DNA of 6,490 bases from an uncultured Alphaproteobacteria bacterium (GCA_937950105.1 CALFEM010000334.1:1-6490), one strand, 5' to 3'. Positions 1 through 5,958 are shown, numbered from the stretch's first letter. Translations and numbers: made by a program. The notes: a model not told the origin generated them from the letters alone.

Positions 1-42
1 ATGCCTAAGTGACTGGAGTTCAGACGTGTGCTCTTCCGATCT
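1..42 (-). other. Illumina TruSeq adapter remnant (left end, non-biological)
   Basis: Bases 9-42 are the 34-base TruSeq read-2 adapter in the orientation ending CTCTTCCGATCT. Bases 3-8 (GCCTAA) are the reverse complement of the TTAGGC index, and bases 1-2 come from the constant sequence beyond it. The whole 42 bases are the exact reverse complement of 6446-6487 at the other end. This is untrimmed library adapter assembled into the contig. Any translation through it is false; a GTG at 26 gives the artefactual N-terminus MCSSDL. Confidence 0.98.
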
Positions 43-43
43 G

Positions 44-1207
44 CCGATGCGGCGCGCGCTTGGCCTGCCCTCGCCCGAAGAGATGATCGGCCATGCCGCG
101 CACGACTTCACCACGCTGCTCGGCGCCGAGCGCGTCTATCTCACACGCGCGGAGAAGATCGACGGCGTGCCGACGGTGCCGTCGCGCTGGCTGATGCGCA
201 TCGTGGCGCTGCTCGACGGGATGGGCCTGCGCGAGTTCATCGCCATGGACCGGCCGTGGCTCGCATGGGCGCAGTTGCGCGATGCCCTGCCTGCCGGCGG
301 TCATAACGCCTGCGCGGCGCCGGAACCGCGTCCGCCACTCGCGGTGCGCCCGCGCAAGCTCTCCGTTTCGGCGGTCGAAACCTGGATTGCCAACCCTTAT
401 GCGATCTTCGCCGGGCGCATCCTCGGGCTCGATGCCCTGCCACAGCTCGGCAGCAGCCCCGATGCGAGCCTCAAGGGCGCCATCATCCACGACATCCTGG
501 CGGCGTTCGCGGAACGCTTCCCGCAGGCACTGCCGGGTGATCCCGCGCACGAGCTGATGGCGATCGCCCGCGAACGCCTCGCGCCGTATCTCGGCAATCC
601 GCGCATCGCCGCCTTCTGGCTGCCGCGCAGCGAGCGTTTCGCACACTGGTTCGCCGATACCGAACCGCGCCGTCGCGACGGCTTCGCGCGCACGGTGGCC
701 GAGATCAAGGGAGAGACCGTGCTGGCCGATCTGCCCGGCGGACCGTTCACGCTCACCGCGCGTGCCGACCGCATCGACATCGGCAGCGGCGGCATCGCCA
801 TCACCGACTACAAGACCGGCCAGCCGCCGAGCAACGCCAAGGTGCTCGACGGCAAGGCGCCGCAGTTGCCGCTCGAGGCGGCCATCGCTCTGGCCGGCGG
901 CTTCACCGGCATCGACGAGCGATCCGTCAAGCGATTGAGCTATATCCGCGTCACCGGTGGCCTGCCGGCGAGCGAGGAGCGCGATGCGCCGGGCGATGAC
1001 ATCGCCGGGCTCGCCGCCCGCCAGCGCGACGGTCTGGCGGCTCTCGTCACGCTGTTCGACGACGTCGGCACCGCCTACAGCGCGCGCCGCCGCCCCGGCT
1101 TCCGCTACGACTTCGACGACTTCGCCCACCTGGCGCGCGTTTCGGAATGGTCGGGCGAGGGCGAGAGCGACGGCGACGGCGACGACGACGACGACAAAGC
1201 CGCTTGA
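44..1207 (+). CDS. addB: AddB, double-strand break repair protein, C-terminal part (5' truncated by adapter)
   Basis: AddB is a subunit of the cytoplasmic AddAB helicase-nuclease, which processes DNA double-strand ends for RecA-dependent repair and cuts one strand with its C-terminal nuclease. About 387 genuine residues remain, starting at codon 44; the N-terminal helicase-like part (the family is usually about 1000 residues) is off the contig. The first stretch (RRALGLPSPEE, AAHDF, TRAEK, VPSRW) matches the end of the helicase-like core of alphaproteobacterial AddB. The RecB-family nuclease follows: LSVSAVETWIANPYAIF, GAIIHDI (His149 of the remaining part), ADRID (Asp242), ITDYKTG (Asp255, Lys257) and QLPLE (Gln274). 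The catalytic D...DxK...Q set is intact. The C-terminus is a very acidic Asp/Gly tail before KAA. The stop overlaps an ATG (ATGA at 1207-1210), the usual arrangement for coupling to addA, but addA is absent. The identification rests on motif recognition. Confidence 0.9.
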   Translation, partial: PMRRALGLPSPEEMIGHAAHDFTTLLGAERVYLTRAEKIDGVPTVPSRWLMRIVALLDGMGLREFIAMDRPWLAWAQLRDALPAGGHNACAAPEPRPPLAVRPRKLSVSAVETWIANPYAIFAGRILGLDALPQLGSSPDASLKGAIIHDILAAFAERFPQALPGDPAHELMAIARERLAPYLGNPRIAAFWLPRSERFAHWFADTEPRRRDGFARTVAEIKGETVLADLPGGPFTLTARADRIDIGSGGIAITDYKTGQPPSNAKVLDGKAPQLPLEAAIALAGGFTGIDERSVKRLSYIRVTGGLPASEERDAPGDDIAGLAARQRDGLAALVTLFDDVGTAYSARRRPGFRYDFDDFAHLARVSEWSGEGESDGDGDDDDDKAA

Positions 1208-1223
1208 TGACGCAGCTCGGCAC

Positions 1224-1237
1224 TTGATCTGCGTCAG
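1224..1237. promoter_or_regulatory. Candidate FNR/FixK-type operator
   Basis: TTGATCTGCGTCAG has the FNR/FixK/FnrL layout: TTGAT, four bases, then an inverted half-site. It differs from the common alphaproteobacterial form TTGAT-N4-GTCAA or ATCAA only at the last base or two. It lies upstream of folE and just after addB. If functional, it would tie folE transcription to oxygen or redox state. The TATCAA at 1278-1283 would suit a promoter with the box near -61, but no clear -35 is visible. This is a single motif match with no regulator in view, so it is only a candidate. Confidence 0.35.
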
Positions 1238-1412
1238 AATATCCGACCCGTGGAATCGGATTTGCGCTGGCGGCTCGTATCAACTATCTGCAATACTAAA
1301 GTCACGTCGGTGCTCGAAATGCGAACGCGGCCGACGGTTCCAGCCCTGCCGCGGATGACCGCGCGCGGTGATCTCATTGTTGCAGCGTGCCGTAGAGCGA
1401 CCACATACCCCT

Positions 1413-1446
1413 CCCCGGCCACCCGAGAGCCCCAGCCACCCGAGAG
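1413..1446 (+). repeat. 17-bp tandem duplication in front of folE
   Basis: CCCCGGCCACCCGAGAG (1413-1429) is repeated directly as CCCCAGCCACCCGAGAG (1430-1446) with one mismatch and no spacer. Each copy ends in the purine-rich GAGAG. The second copy ends one base before the ATG at 1448 and 13 bases before the ATG at 1460. It may reflect a recent slippage event at the translation initiation region. Confidence 0.85.
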
Positions 1447-1447
1447 A

Positions 1448-2095
1448 ATGAAAACGAGAATGGACAAGCGAGTCCGCCGTACCCCGTCACGAGACGTTCG
1501 ATCCGTCGCCAGCGCAGCCACGCCTGCTGCAGACCGGCCCTCGCTCGCCGAGGCAGAGGAGGCGATCCGGACCATCCTGCGCTACGTCGGCGAAGACCCG
1601 ACGCGTGACGGTCTCATCGAGACGCCGTCGCGGGTGGCGCGCGCCTACAAGGAATACTTCAACGGCTACAGCCTCGATCCCGAGGACATCCTCAACAAGA
1701 CGTTCGAGGAGATCGAGGGCTACGACGAGATGATCGCGCTGCGCGGCATCCGCTTCGAGAGCCATTGCGAACACCACATGGCGCCGATCATCGGCCGCGC
1801 CTGGGTCGCCTACATCCCCAACGGCCGTGTGGTCGGCATCTCGAAACTGGCCCGTGTCGTCGAGGTCTACGCCAAGCGTCTGCAAATCCAGGAAAAGATG
1901 ACGGCACAGATCGCCAACGCCATCGATCACGTGCTGAAGCCGCAGGGCGTCGCCGTGGTGCTGAAGGCCGAGCATCACTGCATGACGACGCGCGGCGTGC
2001 ACAAGCCGGGCACCGATCTCGTCACCAGCCGCATGCTCGGCGTATTCCGCGACAACCCGATCACGCGCCAGGAATTCCTGACCATGGTCGACTGA
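1448..2095 (+). CDS. folE: GTP cyclohydrolase I (FolE)
   Basis: FolE converts GTP to 7,8-dihydroneopterin triphosphate and formate, the first step of tetrahydrofolate synthesis; its product also feeds queuosine-type pathways. The 215-residue protein is full length for the family. The zinc site is seen as Cys107 and His110 in [12 protein letters not shown] and Cys178 in [11 protein letters not shown], with the conserved active-site histidines His109 and His176. Other family signatures are [42 protein letters not shown] and a terminal [12 protein letters not shown]. The first 30 residues are a variable Arg/Ala-rich extension, so the start is uncertain. ATG 1448 (MKTRMDK) or ATG 1460 (MDKRVRR, 211 residues) are both possible, and neither has a well-spaced Shine-Dalgarno. 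It is transcribed away from addB and converges on the coiled-coil gene. Here folE is not beside other folate genes. Confidence 0.97.
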   Translation: MKTRMDKRVRRTPSRDVRSVASAATPAADRPSLAEAEEAIRTILRYVGEDPTRDGLIETPSRVARAYKEYFNGYSLDPEDILNKTFEEIEGYDEMIALRGIRFESHCEHHMAPIIGRAWVAYIPNGRVVGISKLARVVEVYAKRLQIQEKMTAQIANAIDHVLKPQGVAVVLKAEHHCMTTRGVHKPGTDLVTSRMLGVFRDNPITRQEFLTMVD

Positions 2096-2102
2096 GCGCT
2101 GC

Positions 2103-2127
2103 GTGCGGCGGATTGGAGCCGTCGCAC
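2103..2127 (+). terminator. Hairpin after folE, possible terminator
   Basis: GTGCGGCGG (2103-2111) pairs with CCGTCGCAC (2119-2127) across a 7-base loop. This gives nine pairs with one G-U on the folE transcript; on the opposite strand that pair becomes a C-A mismatch, so the structure favours the folE RNA. It lies 8 bases past the folE stop in the 68-base convergent gap (2096-2163). No U-tract follows, so it could be a weak terminator or an RNA-stabilising end. Confidence 0.45.
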
Positions 2128-2163
2128 CCGTCTATCGGCAAAGCGATCTCTGAGCGAATGCGT

Positions 2164-3633
2164 CTAGTTGCCCGAGGGCTTGGCCGCGCCCGAAATGCGT
2201 TCGAGCAACCCGGCGCGGCGGCGCGGCGCTTCGCCTGCCGGCGTGTCGGTCGGTGCGCCTGCTGCAACCGCCACGTCCTCGACCTGAGGTGTGGCAACAT
2301 CTCCGGCTAGAGCCTTGAGGAACGGCGCCGAACGCGCCGCCTCGTCTGCCGAACCAGGCTGATCCGGCCGCGCCACGGAAGCGGGCCGCGGGGCGCCGAT
2401 CCGTTCGGCGAGCGTCTGGCGGCGGCGCTGCGCCATTTCCATGGCCTCGCCGCGGTTCATGCCGCGATGACGTGCTTCGCCGGTGGTCGGCACGGTTCCC
2501 GTCCCGAGCCGCTTCAATTCCTCGCGGAAATACGACGCCTGCCGGGCCATGCGCTCGTTGGCCGCCGCCAGCTCGGCCCTCAGCCCCTGCACGGTGACGG
2601 TCTGTGCCTGTGCCGTCTGCTCGAACGAAGCGATGCGCGCCTTCAGCGTCGCCCTGCTCTCGCTCTCGTCGGGCGCGGATGCCACTGCCGCCTCGAAGCT
2701 CTTGAGCGAAGCCTTGAGGCTGTCGACCTCCGCCGCCAGCTGCCGGTTGCGGGCGGTCAGCGTCTCGATCTCGCGTTGCATCGCCTTCTGCGCGGCGTTC
2801 TCCGCATCGGTGCCGGACTGCGCGGCCTTCAGCCCGATCTCCGCCTCGGCAAGGCTGGCGCGCAGCCGCTCGATCTCCTCGGTACGGCCGGCATCGGACG
2901 CGGCCGACGACGATACGGCCGCGGCGACCTCCTGTTCCTTGCGCGCCGCTGCGCGCTGCAGACGGGCGATGGTGTCGGCCTGCTCGCGCGAGCGCGCGCG
3001 CAGCGATTCGATCTCAGCGCGCAACGCCACCTCCGCATCGAACACGGGGTCCGCCAGAACTTCGCGGTTGCGCGCCTGCCGCGTCGCCAGCGTTGCGTTG
3101 AGGCGGTGCACCTCGTCGCGTTGCTGCATGTTGATCTGTCGCGCCTCGTCGAGCGCACGCGAGGTTTCGTCGGCGCCCGCTTTCAGCCGCTCGATCTCGC
3201 GGTCGCGATCGACCAGCAGGTTGCGCGCTTCCGCGAGCCGCTGCTCGACCTTCGGCAGCCGGTCGGTAATGGTCTGCTCGAGCACCCGGCGCGCGTTCTC
3301 GTGCTCGTCGATCGAGATGCGCAGCGACGACAGCTCGGCTTCGAGCGCATTGATGCGGCCGTCGCGGCGATTGAGGTCGATGCGCTGGCGGGCACTCTGG
3401 TGGCTGGCCTCGTCGACCTTGGTCTCGAGCTGGTGGATGCGGATCGCGTACTCGGCGCGCAGCCGGTCCTTGTCGGCGCGGATCTCGGCCTCGCTCATCG
3501 GCAGGCTGGCCTTGACCGCCTCGACGGCGAGCCGCTCGGCGCGGCGGCGATACAGCGGTATCGTCAGCAGCACGATGAACGCGGCCGTCAGGAAGCCCAG
3601 CGCGACGAGCATGGCCGAGTGAAGTGTGATCAC
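2164..3633 (-). CDS. Membrane-anchored coiled-coil protein of unknown function
   Basis: This 489-residue protein has no recognised catalytic domain. Residues about 8-28 (LVALGFLTAAFIVLLTIPLY) form one hydrophobic segment followed by RRRAER, which predicts an N-terminal anchor with the bulk in the cytoplasm. Residues about 30-370 are almost continuous heptad-rich helix, full of Glu, Arg, Ala, Leu and Gln with few Gly or Pro, as in a long coiled coil. The tail (about 380-489) is Pro/Ala-rich and disordered-looking. It carries two copies of a basic amphipathic motif: RRRQTLAERIGA (403-414) and RRRAGLLERISGA (471-483). Translation starts at GTG 3633, with GGGGA five bases upstream (3639-3643); an internal ATG at 3612 would shorten the anchor. 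I recall similar hypothetical proteins in Bradyrhizobium-like genomes. It lies 124 bases downstream of eipA on the same strand, so co-transcription is possible. A structural or envelope-tethering role is only inference. Confidence 0.85.
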   Translation of the reverse strand: MITLHSAMLVALGFLTAAFIVLLTIPLYRRRAERLAVEAVKASLPMSEAEIRADKDRLRAEYAIRIHQLETKVDEASHQSARQRIDLNRRDGRINALEAELSSLRISIDEHENARRVLEQTITDRLPKVEQRLAEARNLLVDRDREIERLKAGADETSRALDEARQINMQQRDEVHRLNATLATRQARNREVLADPVFDAEVALRAEIESLRARSREQADTIARLQRAAARKEQEVAAAVSSSAASDAGRTEEIERLRASLAEAEIGLKAAQSGTDAENAAQKAMQREIETLTARNRQLAAEVDSLKASLKSFEAAVASAPDESESRATLKARIASFEQTAQAQTVTVQGLRAELAAANERMARQASYFREELKRLGTGTVPTTGEARHRGMNRGEAMEMAQRRRQTLAERIGAPRPASVARPDQPGSADEAARSAPFLKALAGDVATPQVEDVAVAAGAPTDTPAGEAPRRRAGLLERISGAAKPSGN

Positions 3634-3695
3634 GCGCGTCCCCGAACCTTCGCCTCGCGCCGCGCGCCGTGGGCGATGCGCGCGTCTCGCTCCTC

Positions 3696-3712
3696 GCCGC
3701 CGATAGGGCGGC
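3696..3712. other. Small inverted repeat between eipA and the coiled-coil gene
   Basis: GCCGCC (3696-3701) and GGCGGC (3707-3712) form a perfect 6-bp stem with a 5-base loop in the 124-base spacer. In such GC-rich sequence, stems of this size arise easily by chance. It is recorded because it accompanies the longer hairpin at 3740-3757. Confidence 0.3.
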
Positions 3713-3739
3713 CCCGTTTCCGCGACCGGAACTCCGATG

Positions 3740-3757
3740 ACGCCGCGACTGCGGCGT
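3740..3757 (-). terminator. Hairpin directly after the eipA stop, possible terminator or attenuator
   Basis: ACGCCGC (3740-3746) pairs perfectly with GCGGCGT (3751-3757) around a 4-base loop, immediately adjacent to the eipA stop codon (3758-3760). No U-run follows on the minus strand. It may be a weak terminator or a 3'-end stabiliser that reduces read-through into the downstream coiled-coil gene. Confidence 0.4.
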
Positions 3758-4831
3758 TCAGAACGGGTTCCAGGTCGGACTGCGGGTATACTTCAAATAG
3801 CCGATGTTGGCACCTAGGCGTAAGCCGACGCCGGCACGGATGGGCGCCATGGTCACATCGCCGTACTTCAGGAACTGGATCGACACGCCGCCGACCAGAT
3901 AGGCGGTGCCCTCGACACCGCCGAAGCGGTGGAAGACATCCGAGGGGTCACGCAGGTTGTAGACGAGCACCATGGTCTTGGCGCCAGCGCCGCCGAAATC
4001 GTAGCCGATCGACGGGCCTTGCCAGAATACCTTGTGGCTGCCGGCATTTTTCGTGTGCAGGCGGCCCTCTCCATAGCGCAGACCGGCGACGAAGGCACCG
4101 CCCGCGTCCTCACCGAGAATGTAGCCGTTCGGGCGACCTGCCTTCTTGAAGGCGTGCTCGATGACGCTGGCCAGCCCCTTGCTGATCGAACCGAAGAAGC
4201 CGTGCCCGGCCTCGACGATCTCGTTCTTCGAGTAGGTCGACCGATCGTCGCCGCGATCGTCATACCCGTCACGCCGGCGCGGACCGCGATCATCGTAGTA
4301 GTCGCTGCCGCCGCCACCGCGGTAGGCTTCCTCGCGCGGCGCCGAATAGGGCTCGCCGTAACCGCCGCTCGGCGGCACGCCGCGATCATAGCCCTGGTCG
4401 TAGCCACCGCCGCTCGACGGCGGCCGGTAGGCATCGCCCGAACCGGTACGCCCGCCACTGTTGTAGGCGCTCCCCGAGCCGTAGCCCGACCCACCGGCCG
4501 CATCATAGGAACCCGAAGCCGGCGGGCGATAGGAATCGTCGCCGCGCGCGGCACCGTTCGACGGCGGGCGATAGGTGCCGGAGCCGCCGTAACTGCCGCC
4601 ATAGGAGCCGTCCGAACCGCCGTAGCTGCCGCCGTATCCGCCACCGGCCCCGTAATTGTCGGTCGACGGCGGCCGGTACGCGTCGTTCGCCTGCGCGAGC
4701 CGCACGACCGAGGGCGGCGCGCTGGCCGCACCGTCTCGAAGCTGCGGCGCCGCTCCGGCATCAGCGCTCGCCCAGACGCAGGCGCCCGCCATCAGCACGC
4801 CCGCCCATCGCGCACGGATGTTGTTGAGCAT
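3758..4831 (-). CDS. eipA: EipA-like periplasmic DUF1134 protein with Gly/Tyr/Ser-rich linker
   Basis: The protein is 357 residues. A signal peptide (residues 1 to about 28, MLNNIRARWAGVLMAG then Ala-rich with ASA and AGAA cleavage options) predicts export. Residues about 51-200 are a low-complexity Gly/Tyr/Ser/Asp/Arg linker with four YRPP(S/A) repeats (residues 52, 87, 101 and 135) and GGSYGGS repeats. Residues about 201-357 match DUF1134: EIVEAGHGFFGSISKGLASVIEHAFKK is followed by Gly-rich beta stretches GYILGEDAGG, GPSIGYDFGG, YLVGGVSIQFLKYGD and a TWNPF end. In Brucella the DUF1134 protein EipA is a small periplasmic protein needed for envelope integrity and is reported to be CtrA-activated. 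The start at 4831 is chosen for its signal peptide and for GAGGG six bases upstream; the open frame continues further upstream with no family resemblance. It is divergent from chpT. The long linker is unusual relative to the short Brucella protein. Confidence 0.9.
   Translation of the reverse strand: MLNNIRARWAGVLMAGACVWASADAGAAPQLRDGAASAPPSVVRLAQANDAYRPPSTDNYGAGGGYGGSYGGSDGSYGGSYGGSGTYRPPSNGAARGDDSYRPPASGSYDAAGGSGYGSGSAYNSGGRTGSGDAYRPPSSGGGYDQGYDRGVPPSGGYGEPYSAPREEAYRGGGGSDYYDDRGPRRRDGYDDRGDDRSTYSKNEIVEAGHGFFGSISKGLASVIEHAFKKAGRPNGYILGEDAGGAFVAGLRYGEGRLHTKNAGSHKVFWQGPSIGYDFGGAGAKTMVLVYNLRDPSDVFHRFGGVEGTAYLVGGVSIQFLKYGDVTMAPIRAGVGLRLGANIGYLKYTRSPTWNPF
4232..4681 (-). repeat. Coding low-complexity region of EipA (YRPPS and GGSYGGS repeats)
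   Basis: About 150 codons encode a Gly/Tyr/Ser/Asp-rich stretch. YRPP(S/A) occurs four times at irregular spacing, interleaved with GGYGGSYGGS-like runs and ending in an Arg/Asp/Tyr-rich segment (REEAYRGGGG, DDRGPRRRDGYDDRGDDR). At DNA level the repeats show as GGCGG(C/G)CGGTA/CGATA clusters. The frame stays open throughout and runs straight into the conserved domain, so it is a genuine part of the protein. Confidence 0.85.
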
Positions 4832-4837
4832 CTCGAT

Positions 4838-4842
4838 CCCTC
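4838..4842 (-). promoter_or_regulatory. Ribosome binding site deciding the eipA start
   Basis: GAGGG on the minus strand lies six bases before the ATG at 4829-4831. With the signal peptide that follows, it selects this ATG over the long open extension upstream. Confidence 0.7.
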
Positions 4843-5114
4843 GAAAACCAGGCGTCGCCGCAGGGCCCGCGCCGGGCAGCAAGCGCACGCGCCGAATCAT
4901 TCCCGCATCTCTGCGGAGCTTTCCACGCGCGAGCGTCGCTGCAAACTGTTGCCAAAGTGTGGCCCATCCCGCCACTCCGGCGACACACGGCCAGTGCCGC
5001 TGCATCGGCTGCAGCCATTGCGAACCGAACGCCGTTGCCGCCGTCGCGCGTTGCAGCCGGGTTGCTCGACGCCACGAAATGCGAGCCGGAGCGGACCGCG
5101 AGGGCGAACGGCCT

Positions 5115-5142
5115 TTGACCACGGATTCGACGCGTGTATCAC
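5115..5142 (+). promoter_or_regulatory. Candidate chpT promoter with GANTC in the spacer
   Basis: TTGACC (5115-5120, five of six matches to TTGACA) is followed after 16 bases by TATCAC (5137-5142, four of six to TATAAT). GATTC at 5124-5128, a CcrM methylation target, sits between the two boxes. In Caulobacter, GANTC in the -10/-35 spacer marks promoters activated by GcrA in response to CcrM methylation. Transcription would start near 5149, leaving a leader of about 90 bases before chpT. Confidence 0.4.
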
Positions 5143-5238
5143 TCGAAGCAGCGATTTGATCCTGCGGCCCCTGTCTGCTCGCGTGAGCGCCTTTCATCGC
5201 GCTCGAGCAGCCGCGATCCGAAACATGGGGCACACCTG

Positions 5239-5883
5239 ATGACGACCACCGCACAACCGACCGATCTCGAGCTCGCGGCACTCATCTCGAGCAAGATCTG
5301 CCACGACGTCATCGGCCCGGTCGGTGCGATCTACAACGGCCTCGAGATCCTCGACGAGGACGGCGACGCAGAAGCCAAGAACTACGCGCTCGACGTGATC
5401 CGCAACGTCACCGAGCAGGCCTCGGCGCGGCTGCAGTTCGCACGTTTCGCGTTCGGCGCCGCCGGCTCGGCCGGTGCGCTGATCGATCTCGGTACCGCCG
5501 AGCAGATCTCCAAGGGCTTCGTCGGCACCGGCAAGCACCGCCTCAACTGGCGCGGACTTCCGGGGCACATGGCCAAGGACAAGGTCAAGTTGCTGCTCAA
5601 TCTCGTTGCCGCCGCGATGACGGCGCTGCCGAAGGGCGGCGACATCGACGTGTTGATGGGCGGCACGATGGAGACGCCGAGCTTCGTCGTGCGCTGCCGC
5701 GGCACCGGCGCGCGTCCGCCGCAGTACCTGACGGACTACGTCGCCGGGCAGAAGCCGCCGGCGCTCGATGCCATGACCATCCAGGCCTACTACACGTGGC
5801 GGCTGGCGGGCTCGGCCGGCATGCGCCTCGAAATCCTCAAGGACGGCGCCGATATCCTGCTCTCGGCCAAGCCGTTCGCCTAG
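5239..5883 (+). CDS. chpT: Histidine phosphotransferase ChpT
   Basis: ChpT passes phosphate from the hybrid kinase CckA to the response regulators CtrA and CpdR, controlling the alphaproteobacterial cell cycle and surface functions. The 214-residue protein is full length. The phospho-acceptor is His22 in SSKICHDVIGPVGAIYNGLEIL, the helical-hairpin motif of this family (resembling a histidine kinase DHp domain). The rest is a degenerate kinase-like ATPase fold (NWRG, KDKVKLLLNLVAAAMTALPKGG, IQAYYTWRLAGSAGMRLEI) without the nucleotide-binding N, G1 and G2 boxes expected of a kinase. The start at ATG 5239 is chosen because MTTTAQPTDLELAALISSKICHD is the family's N-terminal layout; only a weak GGGG (5227-5230) precedes it. 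Its stop codon lies inside the first base pairs of a palindromic element. It is followed by a response regulator with its own CtrA box, which fits a regulatory cluster. Confidence 0.92.
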   Translation: MTTTAQPTDLELAALISSKICHDVIGPVGAIYNGLEILDEDGDAEAKNYALDVIRNVTEQASARLQFARFAFGAAGSAGALIDLGTAEQISKGFVGTGKHRLNWRGLPGHMAKDKVKLLLNLVAAAMTALPKGGDIDVLMGGTMETPSFVVRCRGTGARPPQYLTDYVAGQKPPALDAMTIQAYYTWRLAGSAGMRLEILKDGADILLSAKPFA

Positions 5884-5944
5884 AGCATCATCCGATCGCA
5901 CGGAAACGCCTTCGGCGGTTCAGCGGGTCGGATAAAGATGCTCT
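5882..5944. repeat. Palindromic intergenic repeat, copy A
   Basis: A long imperfect hairpin begins within the chpT stop codon. The outer stem is AGAGCATC (5882-5889) with GATGCTCT (5937-5944). The middle stem is ATCCGA (5890-5895) with TCGGAT (5928-5933), leaving AAA bulged (5934-5936). The inner stem is GAAACGCC (5903-5910) with GGCGGTTC (5914-5921), with one mismatch and a TTC loop. It is homologous to copy B read in reverse. It resembles the small AGAGC...GCTCT palindromes dispersed in Hyphomicrobiales genomes, and could also end or stabilise the chpT transcript. Confidence 0.8.
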
Positions 5945-5958
5945 TGCAGCTTAAAACC

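Larger units (their letters stand above)
1208..1447. other. addB-folE intergenic region
   Basis: This 240-base gap is less GC-rich in its middle (around 1260-1305) than the flanking genes, as expected for a promoter region. It begins with a six-codon mini-ORF (ATG at 1207, TGA at 1225) overlapping the addB stop, where addA would normally start. It then holds an FNR-like box at 1224-1237, a small inverted repeat (ATCCGA at 1241-1246, TCGGAT at 1256-1261, 9-base loop) and a 17-bp tandem duplication at 1413-1446. A frame open from about 1250 runs into folE, but its translation does not look like a FolE N-terminus, so I treat it as noncoding. Confidence 0.6.
4832..5238. other. Divergent eipA-chpT intergenic region
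   Basis: This 407-base region separates two divergent genes and must hold both promoters. Visible elements are the eipA ribosome binding site next to its start, GANTC sites at 4894-4898 and 5124-5128, and a sigma70-like promoter pointing to chpT (5115-5142). There is no TTAA at all, so no CtrA box of the classic form, although the Brucella eipA homologue is reported to be a CtrA target. Open frames crossing it on both strands are GC-driven and resemble nothing I know. No RNA gene was seen. Confidence 0.6.

Noticed and set aside
20..1129. 369-codon open frame on the minus strand opposite addB
   Set aside because: It runs through adapter and is antisense to a gene with intact nuclease motifs. 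Its composition is the Arg/Ala/Gly/Asp mix typical of shadow frames in GC-rich DNA.
1181..1198. DDDDK protease-tag-like sequence at the AddB end, suggesting a cloning construct
   Set aside because: It is the end of a native GAC/GGC repeat in frame with addB, followed by normal intergenic DNA. No vector sequence other than library adapter is present.
2467..4149. 560-codon plus-strand open frame across the coiled-coil gene and the end of eipA
   Set aside because: It is antisense to two well-supported genes and crosses their spacer. It has no recognisable domain and is Arg/Leu-rich, reflecting the codon pattern of the opposite strand.
4232..4681. Repeats in the eipA linker as a CRISPR array or minisatellite
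   Set aside because: Units are short, irregular and in frame within a coding gene. There are no uniform repeats and spacers, and no cas genes.
3929..5239. 436-codon plus-strand open frame opposite eipA, ending at chpT
   Set aside because: It is antisense to the DUF1134 domain and the Gly/Tyr/Ser linker, with Arg/Ala/Val low complexity and no family match. The intergenic portion is simply stop-poor.
4832..5281. Longer eipA reading frame starting near 5281
   Set aside because: The upstream 150 residues lack family resemblance and would bury the signal peptide. The ATG at 4831 has a good ribosome binding site and the signal peptide directly after it.
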